The position numbers were made by a program, and so were the translations under genes. A stretch of 64,000 bases of DNA from Halonotius aquaticus (GTDB lineage: Archaea; Halobacteriota; Halobacteria; Halobacteriales; Haloferacaceae). The notes under the pieces were generated by a model. The model ran no database searches. It saw nothing but the letters and a program-made list of their open reading frames with translations, and was not told the DNA's origin. Positions 49,275 through 59,003 of this stretch are shown piece by piece. The DNA lies in the NCBI RefSeq assembly GCF_003605575.1, contig NZ_QKNY01000004.1, positions 62,001-126,000 on the forward strand. The letters run 5' to 3'. Position 1 is the first letter of the stretch; every line of letters begins with the position of its first letter.

Positions 49275-50441
49275 TTATTCGACGAAGTCGATATCGTCGT
49301 CATCGTCGACAGGGGCCGATTCGCTCGGTTCTTGGGCGGTTTCAGCCTGCTCGGCGGCGGCCTCGCTGCGACCGTAGATCTGCGGGGAATCGACGCCCGT
49401 GACGACGATCATCGTTCGCATCGTGCCCTCCAGTTCCTCGTCGATCGAGGTACCCCAGATGATCCGGGCGTCGGGGTCGATCCGGTCGTAGATCTCCTCG
49501 ACGACGCCCTCGGCTTCCTCGATAGCCATGTCGTTGCCACCGGTGACGTTGACAAGCGCGGAGTTCGCCCCGGAGATGTCGACATCAAGCAAGGGTGAGC
49601 GAAGCGCGCTTTTGACCGAGTCTTGGGCCTTCGATTCCGAATCGGATTCGCCGAGGCCGATCATGGCGACGCCACCTTTCTCCATGACCGTCCGCACGTC
49701 GGCGAAGTCGAGGTTGACGAGGCCGGGTTTGGTGATCAGTTCGGTAATTCCTTTCACCGAGCGCATCAGGACTTCGTCGCTGACCTGGAAGGCCTGCCGG
49801 ACGGGGAGTTTGCCGACCGCATCGAGCAGGCGGTCGTTGGGGACGACGATGACCGTATCGCTTACGTCGCGGAGGCGTTCGAGCCCGGCTTCGGCGTTGG
49901 TGCGCCGAACTTCGCCCTCCGCGGTGAATGGCGTCGTGACAATCGAGATGGTGAGCGCGCCGGAATCGCGGGCGGCCTTGGCAACGACGGGGGCTGCACC
50001 GGTGCCGGTGCCACCGCCGAGGCCGGCAGTGACGAAGACCATATCCGAGCCCTCGATGGCATCGTAGATCTCCTCTTGGCTTTCGAGGGCGGCTTCTTCG
50101 CCGACCTGCGGCAGCGAGCCTGCGCCCCGTCCCTCGGTTTTCTGTTGGCCCATCAGGATCTTGCTGTCGGCCTCGATGTCGACGAGGTGTTGGACATCGG
50201 TGTTGGCGGCGACCAGCTTTGCGCCCTCGATGCCCTCCTCAGCCATGCGGTTGACCGTGTTGCCGCCGCCGCCACCACAGCCGACGACGGTGATGTCGGT
50301 CTGGAGGTCTTCGAGAACGTCCTGGAGTTCCTCGTCGGTCATCGAGCCCGACTGGGGGTTGCTGGGCGGGCCAGTCTCTGTTTGCTCGTCGGCCGCGGAG
50401 TCTTCGGCCTCGTCGATAGCGTCGTCAACGATAGAGTCCAT
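49275..50441 (-). CDS. ftsZ1: cell-division GTPase FtsZ (FtsZ1 type)
   Basis: The 388-residue tubulin-fold GTPase has [15 protein letters not shown], the tubulin signature [13 protein letters not shown], and the T7 catalytic loop [11 protein letters not shown]. The acidic C-terminus closes with DDIDFVE, a likely partner-binding tail. Position beside secE-spt5 matches haloarchaeal ftsZ1. An N-terminal Asp/Glu-rich extension of about 50 residues precedes the fold. ATG 50441 fits a TATA element at 50468-50476; a GTG frame to 50465 overlaps that promoter. It polymerises into the division ring. Confidence 0.96.
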   Translation of the reverse strand: MDSIVDDAIDEAEDSAADEQTETGPPSNPQSGSMTDEELQDVLEDLQTDITVVGCGGGGGNTVNRMAEEGIEGAKLVAANTDVQHLVDIEADSKILMGQQKTEGRGAGSLPQVGEEAALESQEEIYDAIEGSDMVFVTAGLGGGTGTGAAPVVAKAARDSGALTISIVTTPFTAEGEVRRTNAEAGLERLRDVSDTVIVVPNDRLLDAVGKLPVRQAFQVSDEVLMRSVKGITELITKPGLVNLDFADVRTVMEKGGVAMIGLGESDSESKAQDSVKSALRSPLLDVDISGANSALVNVTGGNDMAIEEAEGVVEEIYDRIDPDARIIWGTSIDEELEGTMRTMIVVTGVDSPQIYGRSEAAAEQAETAQEPSESAPVDDDDDIDFVE

Positions 50442-50467
50442 TACTGTCCGTGGCTTGCGAACCAAGC

Positions 50468-50476
50468 CTATTTATC
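50468..50476 (-). promoter_or_regulatory. TATA box of ftsZ1
   Basis: GATAAATAG on the minus strand lies about 26 bp before a start near 50446 and overlaps the stop codon of dtdA. Confidence 0.55.
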
Positions 50477-51932
50477 TTTCCCCATTCGTCAGCCGGCCGT
50501 CTGACGCGGTTTCAGCCCGCTGGCCGGCCGGATCCGATTCCGGCCAGTCGACTGTGAACCGCTCGATGCGCTCGCTTTCGACGGACTTGGGGGTAATCTC
50601 CCGGCCGTTGACCGTCACCGTCTTGCCGGCCGCCAGCCGTCCGAACTTCGGGCCTTCGGGCACACCGAGGGTGTCGGCCTTCCCTGGATCAAACCCGGTG
50701 TCCCGACAGATGACGCCCTCGGTCGTCTGTTCGACCGATTCGTAGTCGGTTGCCAGCAATCCAGCCAGCCGATCGATCAGCTGCTCGAAATCGGTGGTGT
50801 CGGCGACGAGGGCGCGGCCGGCTGGCAGCGTCGCCCCCTCGGTCGTCTCGTAGGCGATTGTTGTCTCGACGACAGCCGCTACCGTCGCGTCGGCGTCGAT
50901 CCCGTTTGCCGCTGCGATGAGGTCGTCGGGCAGTGAGACGACCGTCCACGTCTCTGCCGGGTTGGTGTCGCCGTCGCGGTTGGTGTCGCTGTCGACGGCG
51001 ACCTCGCCGAACCGAAGCCCCTCGGCGACCGACGACAGTGTCGCTTCCGCGGCGTCAACGACCACACGCGGTCGCTCACCCACAGTCCGGAGCCACGTCT
51101 CGCTGACGACGCGATACCCGAGGTCGTCGATGACGCGCTCTAGGTCGGGGTTCTCGCCGTCGACGACGGCCAGCTCGGCGGCACTCGCTTCGAAGGCAGC
51201 ATCGATCACCTCGCGGTTGGCGGCAGGATCGCCCATGGCGTCCAGTTGCCAATCTGAGCCGATGTGGCCGACCGCCCAGTCAGTGTCGGTGACGATCCGC
51301 TCGCAGCGCGGCGTGTAGTGGCCGCCGCCGAAGCCGACGACGTGGCGCGGTGCTTCGAGGCCATCTGGGCGGTGATCCGCGGCGACGCCGCGCAGATTGA
51401 GGACGGCCTTGGCGATCGCGCGAGCAGCCTCCGCGTCCTGCCATTGCTCCTCGCCGCTGCCGAGTTCGACGAACATCGACGGGACTGTGCAGTCGGTCGG
51501 GCCGTGATGCGTGCATTCGATACCGACCTCGTAATCGTCAGGCGCGTGCTCGCTGAGGGCCTCGATGACCGCCTTGTGAGCACCGGGTGCGGCGCGGGCG
51601 AAGGCTCCGGGTTCGCCGCCGTACTCCGCCGGCCCGAAGTTCCCCGTGACGTGGGCGGTCAGCAGCCGGCCGGTGTCGCCAGCGTGCCGGGAGACAAAGA
51701 CGAGAAAATCGAGGTCGTCGGGGGCCGAGAAGGCTGGCGCGGGATCGGCAAGTTCGATGTGAATGGTGTCGAACTCGCGGAGTTCGAAGCCCGCTGTCGT
51801 GTAGTAGGTGCCGCCGCCATCGCCGTCGGCGCGGCGCTCATCCTCGTGGGCTGTCCACTCGCCGACCGCTCGAAGTTGCTCGCCGAGATGCGTCGAGGCC
51901 TCGTCGGCCCGGCTGACGACGATGCCGATCAT
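50472..51932 (-). CDS. dtdA: archaeal D-aminoacyl-tRNA deacylase (DTD2/DtdA type)
   Basis: The 486-residue protein matches the archaeal deacylase that removes D-amino acids from mischarged tRNA. Motifs include [35 protein letters not shown] and [14 protein letters not shown], with conserved His and Cys of the DTD2 metal site. The C-terminal third (about 320-486) is a haloarchaeal extension with a repeated [12 protein letters not shown] pattern and no recognised domain. ATG 51932 begins the conserved [13 protein letters not shown]. The ftsZ1 promoter overlaps its end. Confidence 0.9.
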   Translation of the reverse strand: MIGIVVSRADEASTHLGEQLRAVGEWTAHEDERRADGDGGGTYYTTAGFELREFDTIHIELADPAPAFSAPDDLDFLVFVSRHAGDTGRLLTAHVTGNFGPAEYGGEPGAFARAAPGAHKAVIEALSEHAPDDYEVGIECTHHGPTDCTVPSMFVELGSGEEQWQDAEAARAIAKAVLNLRGVAADHRPDGLEAPRHVVGFGGGHYTPRCERIVTDTDWAVGHIGSDWQLDAMGDPAANREVIDAAFEASAAELAVVDGENPDLERVIDDLGYRVVSETWLRTVGERPRVVVDAAEATLSSVAEGLRFGEVAVDSDTNRDGDTNPAETWTVVSLPDDLIAAANGIDADATVAAVVETTIAYETTEGATLPAGRALVADTTDFEQLIDRLAGLLATDYESVEQTTEGVICRDTGFDPGKADTLGVPEGPKFGRLAAGKTVTVNGREITPKSVESERIERFTVDWPESDPAGQRAETASDGRLTNGER

Positions 51933-51983
51933 ATTCCCGCTGGGAGATCGATCAGCAAAACGCCACCGGATCGAAGAACACAG

Positions 51984-51992
51984 GAATTTACG
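51984..51992 (+). promoter_or_regulatory. TATA box of aroE
   Basis: GAATTTACG centred 28 bp before ATG 52016 supports a leaderless or near-leaderless aroE transcript. Confidence 0.5.
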
Positions 51993-52015
51993 CACTGGCC
52001 GCCCGACGGCGGAGT

Positions 52016-52822
52016 ATGGATGTGTACGGAATTGTCGGCAACCCGGTCGGCCACTCGGTGTCGCCACCGATGCAGACGGCCGGCTTCGCCGACCGCGGTA
52101 TCGACGCGACCTACGTTACCTTCGAACCCGCCGAAGACGAGATTAAACAGGCGATCGACGGTGCGGATGCCCTCGGAATCGCCGGGCTGAACGTCACGAT
52201 CCCGTTCAAACAGGACGTCTTCGAGATCGTCGAGCCCGACCCGCTGGCCGCTCGCATTGGCGCGGTCAACACGGTCGCGTTCCCCGACGCTGGCCAGCCG
52301 CAGGGGTACAACACCGACGCGGCCGGCGTGACGCGCTCTTTCACACACCACGATGTCGCGATTGACGGCCAAGACGCAGTCGTTGTCGGTGCCGGTGGTG
52401 CGGGTCGGGCGGCGGCGTTCGCGCTCGCTGACGCCGGGGCCGACGTGCATATCGCCAATCGGACGGTCGAACGCGCCGAGTCGCTGGCCAGCGAGGTTGA
52501 CGGTGCGAGCGGTGGCGGCCTTGACAGCTTAGACGAGGCGGTGCCGGCGGCCGATCTGTTGGTCAATGCGACGAGCGTCGGGATGGAAGAGGACGCGACA
52601 CCAGTTCCGGCCGCGTTGCTGCACGACGGACTTGCCGTCCTCGATGCGGTTTATACGCCACGGGACACGCGACTGCTCCGCGATGCCGACGCCGCCGGGG
52701 CGACGACGATCCAAGGCTTGTGGATGCTGCTGTTTCAGGGTGTGGAGGCCTTCGAGATCTGGACCGACGAGGACGCCCCGATCGAGGCGATGGATGCGGC
52801 GTTACGCGACGCCTTGGAGTAA
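52016..52822 (+). CDS. aroE: shikimate dehydrogenase
   Basis: The 268-residue enzyme reduces 3-dehydroshikimate to shikimate with NADPH. The substrate motif [14 protein letters not shown], catalytic Lys in [11 protein letters not shown], and the cofactor motif [15 protein letters not shown] with NRT (NADPH) are present. It opens a cluster of chorismate-pathway genes that continues with pabBAC and aroQ-aroK across the next 8 kb. Confidence 0.96.
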   Translation: MDVYGIVGNPVGHSVSPPMQTAGFADRGIDATYVTFEPAEDEIKQAIDGADALGIAGLNVTIPFKQDVFEIVEPDPLAARIGAVNTVAFPDAGQPQGYNTDAAGVTRSFTHHDVAIDGQDAVVVGAGGAGRAAAFALADAGADVHIANRTVERAESLASEVDGASGGGLDSLDEAVPAADLLVNATSVGMEEDATPVPAALLHDGLAVLDAVYTPRDTRLLRDADAAGATTIQGLWMLLFQGVEAFEIWTDEDAPIEAMDAALRDALE

Positions 52823-52850
52823 CCGCACACGCAGTATCGCGGTGGCAGGC

Positions 52851-53660
52851 TTACAGCCGGAATCCTGACGACCCGGCGATATCGCGGTAGAATGTTACCG
52901 AGTACGTGGCGTAGAATGCCCCAAGCAGGGCCGTCGCAAGGATCGAGACGAGACCAACACCGAGCATCACCGGCAGCGATAGCTCGGGCAGCATCGACTG
53001 CAGCGGCGGCTGCGGCGACAGTAGGATGGATGCTGCCCCGCTGAGACCGCCGATAACCCCGCCACCGACGAACATGAGCAGGCTGTAGCCGATCGCACTC
53101 AGGAGGTTCTCGCGGACGAGGCTCACACTGCCGGTGAACCCTTCGGCGACGGCGGCGTCGTTGAGCACGATCTCGTGGGCGTAAAACTGGATGCACACCA
53201 TCACTGCGAGATAGCCAACGACCAAGAGGAGGCCGATGAGGCCGACGACCGCGAGGATCGCTGGGCTCGGTTGGCCGCCGCCGGCGACGACCCCGACGCC
53301 GCCGACAACCGCGCCGATGGCGACGATGATCCCGAAGGCGATAGCGATGGCAACGACCACCACATACGACAGCAGCAGCGAGACGTAGTTCGCTTTCCCA
53401 ACGTCAATCAGCGTCCCGATACTCGTGGTGCCGGTACGGGCGTCGTCGGCCATCCCGATAATCCCGCCCTGATAGAAGGGCAGCAAGAACAGCAGCAGGC
53501 CGCTCATCCCCAGCGAGACAGCCGTTGAGAGGAGTGGCGACGTTGTTGGGACGAGCAACTGTGGTAACTGGAGGAGTCCCACCACCGCCGCGACGACGAT
53601 GATGATCGGGTTGCGAACGAGACTACCGATGGCCGGTTTCAGGGACCGAATTGCAGCCAT
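52851..53660 (-). CDS. six-helix membrane protein, DUF7847-like
   Basis: The 269-residue protein has about six hydrophobic helices separated by short loops and no catalytic motif. The layout resembles the haloarchaeal DUF7847 group of membrane proteins, named from memory. ATG 53660 starts the first helix region; the frame further upstream is the Ser/Ala-rich shadow of the next gene. Function unknown. Confidence 0.75.
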   Translation of the reverse strand: MAAIRSLKPAIGSLVRNPIIIVVAAVVGLLQLPQLLVPTTSPLLSTAVSLGMSGLLLFLLPFYQGGIIGMADDARTGTTSIGTLIDVGKANYVSLLLSYVVVVAIAIAFGIIVAIGAVVGGVGVVAGGGQPSPAILAVVGLIGLLLVVGYLAVMVCIQFYAHEIVLNDAAVAEGFTGSVSLVRENLLSAIGYSLLMFVGGGVIGGLSGAASILLSPQPPLQSMLPELSLPVMLGVGLVSILATALLGAFYATYSVTFYRDIAGSSGFRL

Positions 53661-53736
53661 GTGTGGCGATTTCAGCGAAAATACATTAACGCATTGAATC
53701 GTCTCAGGAGGCGCAATCGTGTTAGATTGTGACTGG

Positions 53737-53746
53737 TTTTTAAATA
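53737..53746 (+). promoter_or_regulatory. TATA box of the HhH gene
   Basis: TTTTAAATAG centred near 53741 predicts a start near 53767, almost at ATG 53770, and rules out the longer frame from 53719. Confidence 0.55.
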
Positions 53747-53769
53747 GCGGCGACGCGTACCAACCGGTA

Positions 53770-54423
53770 ATGGCCTTACTCAGCAAGCTCAAATCGTTGC
53801 TTGGCATCGGTGGGGGAGCCGACGACGACCGCCGCACGGAAACGACGGTCACGGTCGAACACGACCCCGATGAGGCGACTGCAGAACCGGTCGACGCCTC
53901 GGCTACCGAGCCGGCTGCGACCGACTCGGTCGACACTGAGGACTCGACGACTGAGCCCGACCCGGAGCCGGTCGACGATGACGCTGCGGCTGATGAGGCG
54001 GTAGCTGACGAACCGGCCGTTGAGGCGGCAGATGACGCGCCGGCCGCTGAGGCGGCTGCTGCGGAGAACGATGCGGCGGCGACTCCTGACGAGCCTCCAG
54101 CCGACACGACGACCGACGAGTCCGACCCTGGGGTCGCTGTCGACGATGCGGAGGCTGAATCGGCCGCTGACGAGGCGGAGGCGACGGAAACTGAGGCCGA
54201 ACCCGACACCGACACGGCTGCCGACGACGGCGGCGACGACTACAGCGATGCGCCGCTAGATTCGATCAAGGGCATCGGCCCGGCCTACAGCGAACGACTC
54301 CACGACGCCGGCATCACTTCCATCGCTGAGTTGGCTGAGGGCGATGCCGAGGCAATCGGCGAAGATATCAACGTCTCGCCGAAAACGGTGAGCAACTGGA
54401 TTGATCGCGCGAGCGAGAAATAA
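53770..54423 (+). CDS. acidic linker protein with C-terminal helix-hairpin-helix
   Basis: The 217-residue protein has a basic amphipathic N-terminus (LLSKLKSLLGIGGG), about 130 residues of Asp/Glu/Ala/Thr low complexity, and a C-terminal helix-hairpin-helix domain (DSIKGIGPAYSERLHDAGITSIAELAEGD) of the kind fused to ribosomal or repair proteins. The domain probably binds DNA or a protein partner while the N-terminus could contact the membrane. Repetitive composition means the middle length may vary between strains. It precedes pabB by 45 bp. Confidence 0.8.
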   Translation: MALLSKLKSLLGIGGGADDDRRTETTVTVEHDPDEATAEPVDASATEPAATDSVDTEDSTTEPDPEPVDDDAAADEAVADEPAVEAADDAPAAEAAAAENDAAATPDEPPADTTTDESDPGVAVDDAEAESAADEAEATETEAEPDTDTAADDGGDDYSDAPLDSIKGIGPAYSERLHDAGITSIAELAEGDAEAIGEDINVSPKTVSNWIDRASEK

Positions 54424-54467
54424 CCGCGCACGAAACTGTTACCCGCCGGCGGTGACAGGGGGCGTAT

Positions 54468-56024
54468 ATGCAATCGCCGACTGTCGTCACCGAGCGGGCG
54501 GCGTTCCGCTCGCTGGCGGCCGACGCCCCGCCGGGGGCGCGCATCCCGGTCGAACTCCGGGTCGCCGTCGCCGATCCGTTTGCGGCCTACCGGCGGGCTC
54601 GCGACGGCCCTGGCGGCGTCTTTTTGGAGACGACAGGCGGGCAGCCGGGCTGGGGCTATTTTGGGGTTGAGCCGATCGAACGACTGACAGTCAATCCAGA
54701 GGTTGTCGTCGCCGACACCGAACGGGCAGCCGGCGGCGACGACCAGCGCGACACGCCGTCGCTTGCGGCCCTCGCTGGGCTGCTCGACGGCGAAACGCTC
54801 GTTCGCGGCGACTGTGAAATCCCCTACCCTTGCGGTGCGTTCGGCTGGCTTTCCTACGACATCGCTCGCGAACTCGAAACGCTCGATGGCGACGCGGTCG
54901 ACGATCGCGGGCTCCCGCGACTCCAAGTCGGTGTCTACGACTGTGTGGCCGCGTGGCCCGAGCCACACGATGACGCCGCTGACCTGCGAATCACCTGCTG
55001 TCCGCGAATCCCCGAAGCCGCCGACCCCGACGCTATCGACGAGATCTACGAGGCGGCTGTTGAGCGAGCATCGTCGCTGGCGACGGCCGCCCGCGACGGC
55101 GACCCCGATATCGGCGACCCACCGGTCGAAGCTGACGACGCCGAATTCACCGGTGACACTAGCGAGGCTGCCTTCGCCGAGCACGTCAGACAGGTGAAAG
55201 AGTACATCCGCGACGGCGACACCTTCCAGACGAACCTCTCCCAACGGTTGACCGCGCCCGCAGCCGTCCACCCGGTCGCCGCCTACGACGCGCTCCGGGA
55301 GGTCAACCCCGCGCCCTACTCCGGACTGATCGAGTTTTCGGGCCGCGGCGACGACCGCTGGAGCGGAATCGACCTCGTGAGCGCGAGCCCGGAACTCCTC
55401 CTCGAACGCGAGGGCGACCGCCTACGAACCGAACCCATCGCCGGCACCCGGCCGCGCGGCTCGACGGTGACGACCGACGACGCCCTTGAAGCCGACTTAC
55501 TGGGCGACGAGAAGGAACGCGCCGAACACGCGATGTTGGTCGATCTCGAACGCAACGACCTCGGCAAGGTGAGTGAGTTCGGTTCCGTCGAGGTCAGCGA
55601 GTACCGCCGGATCGACCGCTACGCCGAGGTGATGCATCTCGTCTCCGAAGTCGAGGGCCGCCTGCGGGCGGATCGCTCGCTGGCCGACGCCGTCGCCGCG
55701 ATGTTCCCCGGTGGCACCGTCACCGGCGCGCCGAAACCCAAAACGTTGGAAATCATCGACGAACTCGAAGCGACCCGGCGCGGCCCTTACACCGGGAGTA
55801 TGGGGCTGTTCGGCTTCGACGGTCGGGCGACGCTCAACATCATTATCCGGACGCTGACGCGGCACCGCGAGCAGTATCATCTCCGCGTCGGCGCCGGGAT
55901 CGTCCACGACTCCGATCCGGAAGCCGAATACGAGGAAACGCTGGCGAAGGGCCGTGCACTCGTGACCGCCATCGACGACGCGCTGGCCGCCGGCCGGCTG
56001 ACCGTCGAGGAGGCCGCGAAATGA
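54468..56024 (+). CDS. pabB: aminodeoxychorismate synthase component I (or anthranilate synthase-like)
   Basis: The 518-residue chorismate-utilising enzyme has [25 protein letters not shown], the signature [33 protein letters not shown] and [15 protein letters not shown]. Neighbours pabA and a class IV lyase indicate p-aminobenzoate synthesis for folate. Yet the signature has Ala where E. coli PabB has the catalytic Lys (PIKGT), as in anthranilate synthases. The Trp-feedback LLES motif of TrpE is replaced by VFLET. So the reaction (ADC or anthranilate) is best called by context. Confidence 0.88.
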   Translation: MQSPTVVTERAAFRSLAADAPPGARIPVELRVAVADPFAAYRRARDGPGGVFLETTGGQPGWGYFGVEPIERLTVNPEVVVADTERAAGGDDQRDTPSLAALAGLLDGETLVRGDCEIPYPCGAFGWLSYDIARELETLDGDAVDDRGLPRLQVGVYDCVAAWPEPHDDAADLRITCCPRIPEAADPDAIDEIYEAAVERASSLATAARDGDPDIGDPPVEADDAEFTGDTSEAAFAEHVRQVKEYIRDGDTFQTNLSQRLTAPAAVHPVAAYDALREVNPAPYSGLIEFSGRGDDRWSGIDLVSASPELLLEREGDRLRTEPIAGTRPRGSTVTTDDALEADLLGDEKERAEHAMLVDLERNDLGKVSEFGSVEVSEYRRIDRYAEVMHLVSEVEGRLRADRSLADAVAAMFPGGTVTGAPKPKTLEIIDELEATRRGPYTGSMGLFGFDGRATLNIIIRTLTRHREQYHLRVGAGIVHDSDPEAEYEETLAKGRALVTAIDDALAAGRLTVEEAAK

Positions 56025-56040
56025 GCACGGAGGTGGTGAC

Positions 56041-56700
56041 ATGAGCGCGGACTCGTCGTCAGCAGCGACGGCCGGGATCATCGACGGCAACGTTGCCGAC
56101 GGGCCGCGTGTGCTCGTGATCGACAACTACGATTCCTTCGTCTACAACCTCGTCCAGTACGTCGGCGAGTTCGCCGGCGCGGTGGCCGTCCGGCGCAACG
56201 ACGCCGTCGACCCCGACGGGGTTCGCGAGATCGACCCCGATGGGATCGTCCTCTCGCCAGGGCCCGGAACGCCGCAGTCAGCCGGCGTCTCGATGGAGGT
56301 CTTCGAGTTCGAGTGCCCGATTCTCGGCGTCTGTCTCGGCCATCAGGCGATGTGTGCGGCCCGCGGCTCCCGCGTCGGCCACGCGCCCAGCGTCGTCCAC
56401 GGGAAATCCTCGACGATCACTCACGACGGCGAGGGGCTGTTCGCGGGCCTCGACAGCGAACTCGGTGTCGGCCGCTACCACTCGCTGTGTGTCGAACGCG
56501 GCGAGTTGCCCGACGACCTCGTCGAAACCGCTCACACGGCCGACGAGCGTGAGGTCGTGATGGGCGTCCGCCACCGCGAGCAGCCGCAGTATGGCGTCCA
56601 GTTCCATCCCGAGAGCATCTTGACCGACGACGGCAAGGGGATGGTCAAGAATTTTGTCGATATCTGCGAGGAGTACGCTACGAACGGGGGCCAGCAATGA
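56041..56700 (+). CDS. pabA: glutamine amidotransferase component of ADC synthase
   Basis: The 219-residue class I amidotransferase has the LVIDNYDSFVYNLVQY start of TrpG/PabA, nucleophile Cys98 in ILGVCLGHQAMC, and QFHPESILT with His and Glu. It supplies ammonia from glutamine to the chorismate-binding partner. It starts 16 bp after pabB with a GGTGGTG ribosome site and overlaps pabC by four bases (ATGA), so pabBAC is one operon. Confidence 0.94.
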   Translation: MSADSSSAATAGIIDGNVADGPRVLVIDNYDSFVYNLVQYVGEFAGAVAVRRNDAVDPDGVREIDPDGIVLSPGPGTPQSAGVSMEVFEFECPILGVCLGHQAMCAARGSRVGHAPSVVHGKSSTITHDGEGLFAGLDSELGVGRYHSLCVERGELPDDLVETAHTADEREVVMGVRHREQPQYGVQFHPESILTDDGKGMVKNFVDICEEYATNGGQQ

Positions 56701-57692
56701 GTGATCCAGCCGACCCGACCACCGATGAAAATAGCCCAGCCAACGCCGACCTCGTTTTTCACGTCGACGGCGAGTTAGTACCGGCCGACGAAGCCAGTGT
56801 CAACGTCGCTGACCGCGGCTTCCTCTACGGCGACGCCGCCTTCGAGACAATGCGCGCCTACGGCGGTGAGATCTTCGCGTGGGATGCTCACGCCGACCGG
56901 TTGCAGGAGACGTGTTCAGTACTGGGCTTAGAGCACGGACTTGCCACCGACGACCTCCACCGGCGGATCGCGGACACACTCGCCGCCAACGATCTCAGCG
57001 AGGCCTACGTCCGACTCTCGATCACCCGCGGCGTCCAGCCCGGCAAACTCACACCCGACGAGGCCGTCGATCCGACGGTCGTCGTTATCGTCAAATCGCT
57101 GCCCAGCGGCGGCAGCGACGGCCAGCCAGTCTACGAGGAGCCGGCGACGCTCCAGACGGTCAAAACCAAGCGCGTTCCCGACGCTGCGATCCCAGCGCGG
57201 GCGAAAACCCACAACTACCTCAACGGCATCCTCGCCCGCCTCGAACTCCGCGTCTCCGATGCCGACGAGGCGATCATGGTTGACGCCGACGGCCACGTCG
57301 CCGAGGGCGCGACGAGCAACCTGTTTTTCGTTCGCGACAACGCGCTCCGAACCCCGAGTCTCGACGGCCCGGTGCTGCCGGGAATCACCCGCCGCGTTGT
57401 CCTCAACATCGCTGACGAAGAGGGAATTCCAGTTGAAGAAGGTCAGTACACGCCCGACGAGATCCGCAACGCCGACGAGGTCTTTTTGACGAATTCGACG
57501 TGGGAAATACGACCCGTTGACGTCGTCGATGGAATTCGGATCGCCGACGATGCCGGAAACGACGCCGGCAACGACGACGCTGGTGGCGACGACAGCAATA
57601 GCGAAACGACGGGTTCGACCGCTGCGGGGCCGGTCACGACGCTGCTCTCGCGGCTCTTTGCTGCCCGCATCGAGCGCGAGCACTATGACTGA
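56697..57692 (+). CDS. pabC: class IV PLP lyase/aminotransferase (ADC lyase)
   Basis: The 331-residue PLP enzyme of fold type IV has VNVADRGFLYGDAAFETMRAY, the PLP Lys in RAKTHNYLNGILAR and VAEGATSNLFFVR, matching aminodeoxychorismate lyase and D-/branched-chain aminotransferases. Coupling to pabA supports ADC lyase. The C-terminal 40 residues add an Asp/Gly/Asn-rich linker (DDAGNDAGNDDAGGDD) before a last helix, which is unusual for PabC. Product would be p-aminobenzoate plus pyruvate. Confidence 0.92.
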   Translation: MSDPADPTTDENSPANADLVFHVDGELVPADEASVNVADRGFLYGDAAFETMRAYGGEIFAWDAHADRLQETCSVLGLEHGLATDDLHRRIADTLAANDLSEAYVRLSITRGVQPGKLTPDEAVDPTVVVIVKSLPSGGSDGQPVYEEPATLQTVKTKRVPDAAIPARAKTHNYLNGILARLELRVSDADEAIMVDADGHVAEGATSNLFFVRDNALRTPSLDGPVLPGITRRVVLNIADEEGIPVEEGQYTPDEIRNADEVFLTNSTWEIRPVDVVDGIRIADDAGNDAGNDDAGGDDSNSETTGSTAAGPVTTLLSRLFAARIEREHYD

Positions 57693-57710
57693 TCGCTGCC
57701 GGGAACTGTA

Positions 57711-57719
57711 GGGTTAAAC
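57711..57719 (+). promoter_or_regulatory. TATA box of the Rieske gene
   Basis: GGGTTAAAC is about 27 bp before ATG 57743, giving a leaderless message. Confidence 0.5.
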
Positions 57720-57742
57720 CGGCGGGGCGTTATCGCCCACCA

Positions 57743-58192
57743 ATGAGTGCTGACGGGCAGATCGTACCAGTCGCCGACGTGCCGACGGATACGACGTTTT
57801 TGTTCCGTGTGCGGCCGACTGACGCTGACATTCAAGAGAGTCCCGACCGGGAATCCGGCGAGATCAGGGAGGCGATCATGTTGCGGGATGATGCGGGCGT
57901 CGTCGGCTGGCTCAACTACTGCCAGCACTTCCGACACATCAAACTCGACAAGGGCTCCGGCGCGGAGATGCGCAACGGCGAGATCATCTGTACGAATCAT
58001 GGGGCGTACTTCGAGTCCGACACGGGGTTCTGCAACTTCGGGCCCTGCGAGGGCGCGTACCTCAGTGAGGTCGATCTCGCAGTTGAGGATGGTGTCGTCC
58101 AGCTCGTCGACGACGACTACGAGTTCGTCGGCTGTGGCGGGATCGAGACCGATCCGACAGATCTGGGGTCGAAATCAAACCGCGAGTTTTGA
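57743..58192 (+). CDS. Rieske [2Fe-2S] ferredoxin-like protein
   Basis: The 149-residue soluble protein has the Rieske ligands Cys60-x-His62 (NYCQHFRH) and Cys83-x2-His86 (ICTNHGAYF), 20 residues apart, and the cluster-shielding CNFGPCEGAYL loop. It lacks a membrane anchor, so it is not a bc1-type subunit, and it is shorter than dioxygenase components. Likely a small electron carrier or a nitrite-reductase-small-subunit-like protein. No obvious partner enzyme is adjacent. Confidence 0.9.
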   Translation: MSADGQIVPVADVPTDTTFLFRVRPTDADIQESPDRESGEIREAIMLRDDAGVVGWLNYCQHFRHIKLDKGSGAEMRNGEIICTNHGAYFESDTGFCNFGPCEGAYLSEVDLAVEDGVVQLVDDDYEFVGCGGIETDPTDLGSKSNREF

Positions 58193-58225
58193 CCGGCAAT
58201 CCAGTCGCTTGCCGGCGGTCACGAA

Positions 58226-58234
58226 GCTATATGA
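58226..58234 (+). promoter_or_regulatory. TATA box of the carbonic anhydrase gene
   Basis: GCTATATGA predicts a start near 58256, at ATG 58257. It favours that ATG over the one at 58251. Confidence 0.5.
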
Positions 58235-58256
58235 GCCGTCGGTGAGATCGATGGTT

Positions 58257-58937
58257 ATGGACGAATTTGTTACTGGGTTGCTGGCCGCCAACGCTGACCA
58301 CGCCGCGCAGTTCGACAGCCGGTTTGATGCTGTCCAGGACGGGCAAGCGCCGAGTGCGGTCACTGTCTGCTGTTCTGATTCTCGCGTCTTGCAGGACGCC
58401 ATGTGGGAGAACACCGAACCGGGCCAGCTGTTTAGCTGCGGCAACATCGGCAACCGCGTCATCCAGGACACAGCGTCGGGGCCGGCGGTTTCCGGCGACG
58501 TGCTCTATCCCATCGCTCACACTGGGACTGAGACTGCCATCGTCGTCGGCCACACCGGCTGTGGCGCGGTCACCGCCGCCTATGAGGATCTGACCAACGG
58601 GCTTGACGAACCAGCGGGCATCGAGCACAGTCTCGGGCTGCTGAAACCACACCTTGCGCCCGGCGTTGAACGGCTTCCCGAGGATCTCTCACGAGAGGCG
58701 GCGATCAACCGACTCGTCGAATACAACGTCGACCGCCAGATCGAGCATCTGCGGCACAGCGATGACGTTCCGGACGCCGTGACGACGATCGGCGTCGTCT
58801 ATGACTTTCAGGATCAGTACGACGGCAAACGCGGTGAGGTTCACGTCATCAACATTGACGGCGAAATCGACGTCGACGCGCTGCAGGCAGCCCATCCCGA
58901 GATCGACGACCGGATCGAGCGGCTCTGGGAGTACTGA
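58257..58937 (+). CDS. beta-class carbonic anhydrase
   Basis: The 226-residue enzyme interconverts CO2 and bicarbonate. The zinc ligands of beta carbonic anhydrase are present: Cys39 with the Asp41/Arg43 dyad in CCSDSRV, His99 and Cys102 in VVGHTGCGAVTAA. CGNIGNR is also conserved. It is cytoplasmic and monocistronic, with a TATA element. Bicarbonate supply for carboxylases is the usual role. Confidence 0.95.
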   Translation: MDEFVTGLLAANADHAAQFDSRFDAVQDGQAPSAVTVCCSDSRVLQDAMWENTEPGQLFSCGNIGNRVIQDTASGPAVSGDVLYPIAHTGTETAIVVGHTGCGAVTAAYEDLTNGLDEPAGIEHSLGLLKPHLAPGVERLPEDLSREAAINRLVEYNVDRQIEHLRHSDDVPDAVTTIGVVYDFQDQYDGKRGEVHVINIDGEIDVDALQAAHPEIDDRIERLWEY

Positions 58938-59003
58938 CGCCGCCAGCTGACGCCCACCCGCTCGCTGCAATTCCTTTATCAAGTCCCTCGCCAAAGCCCG
59001 ACT

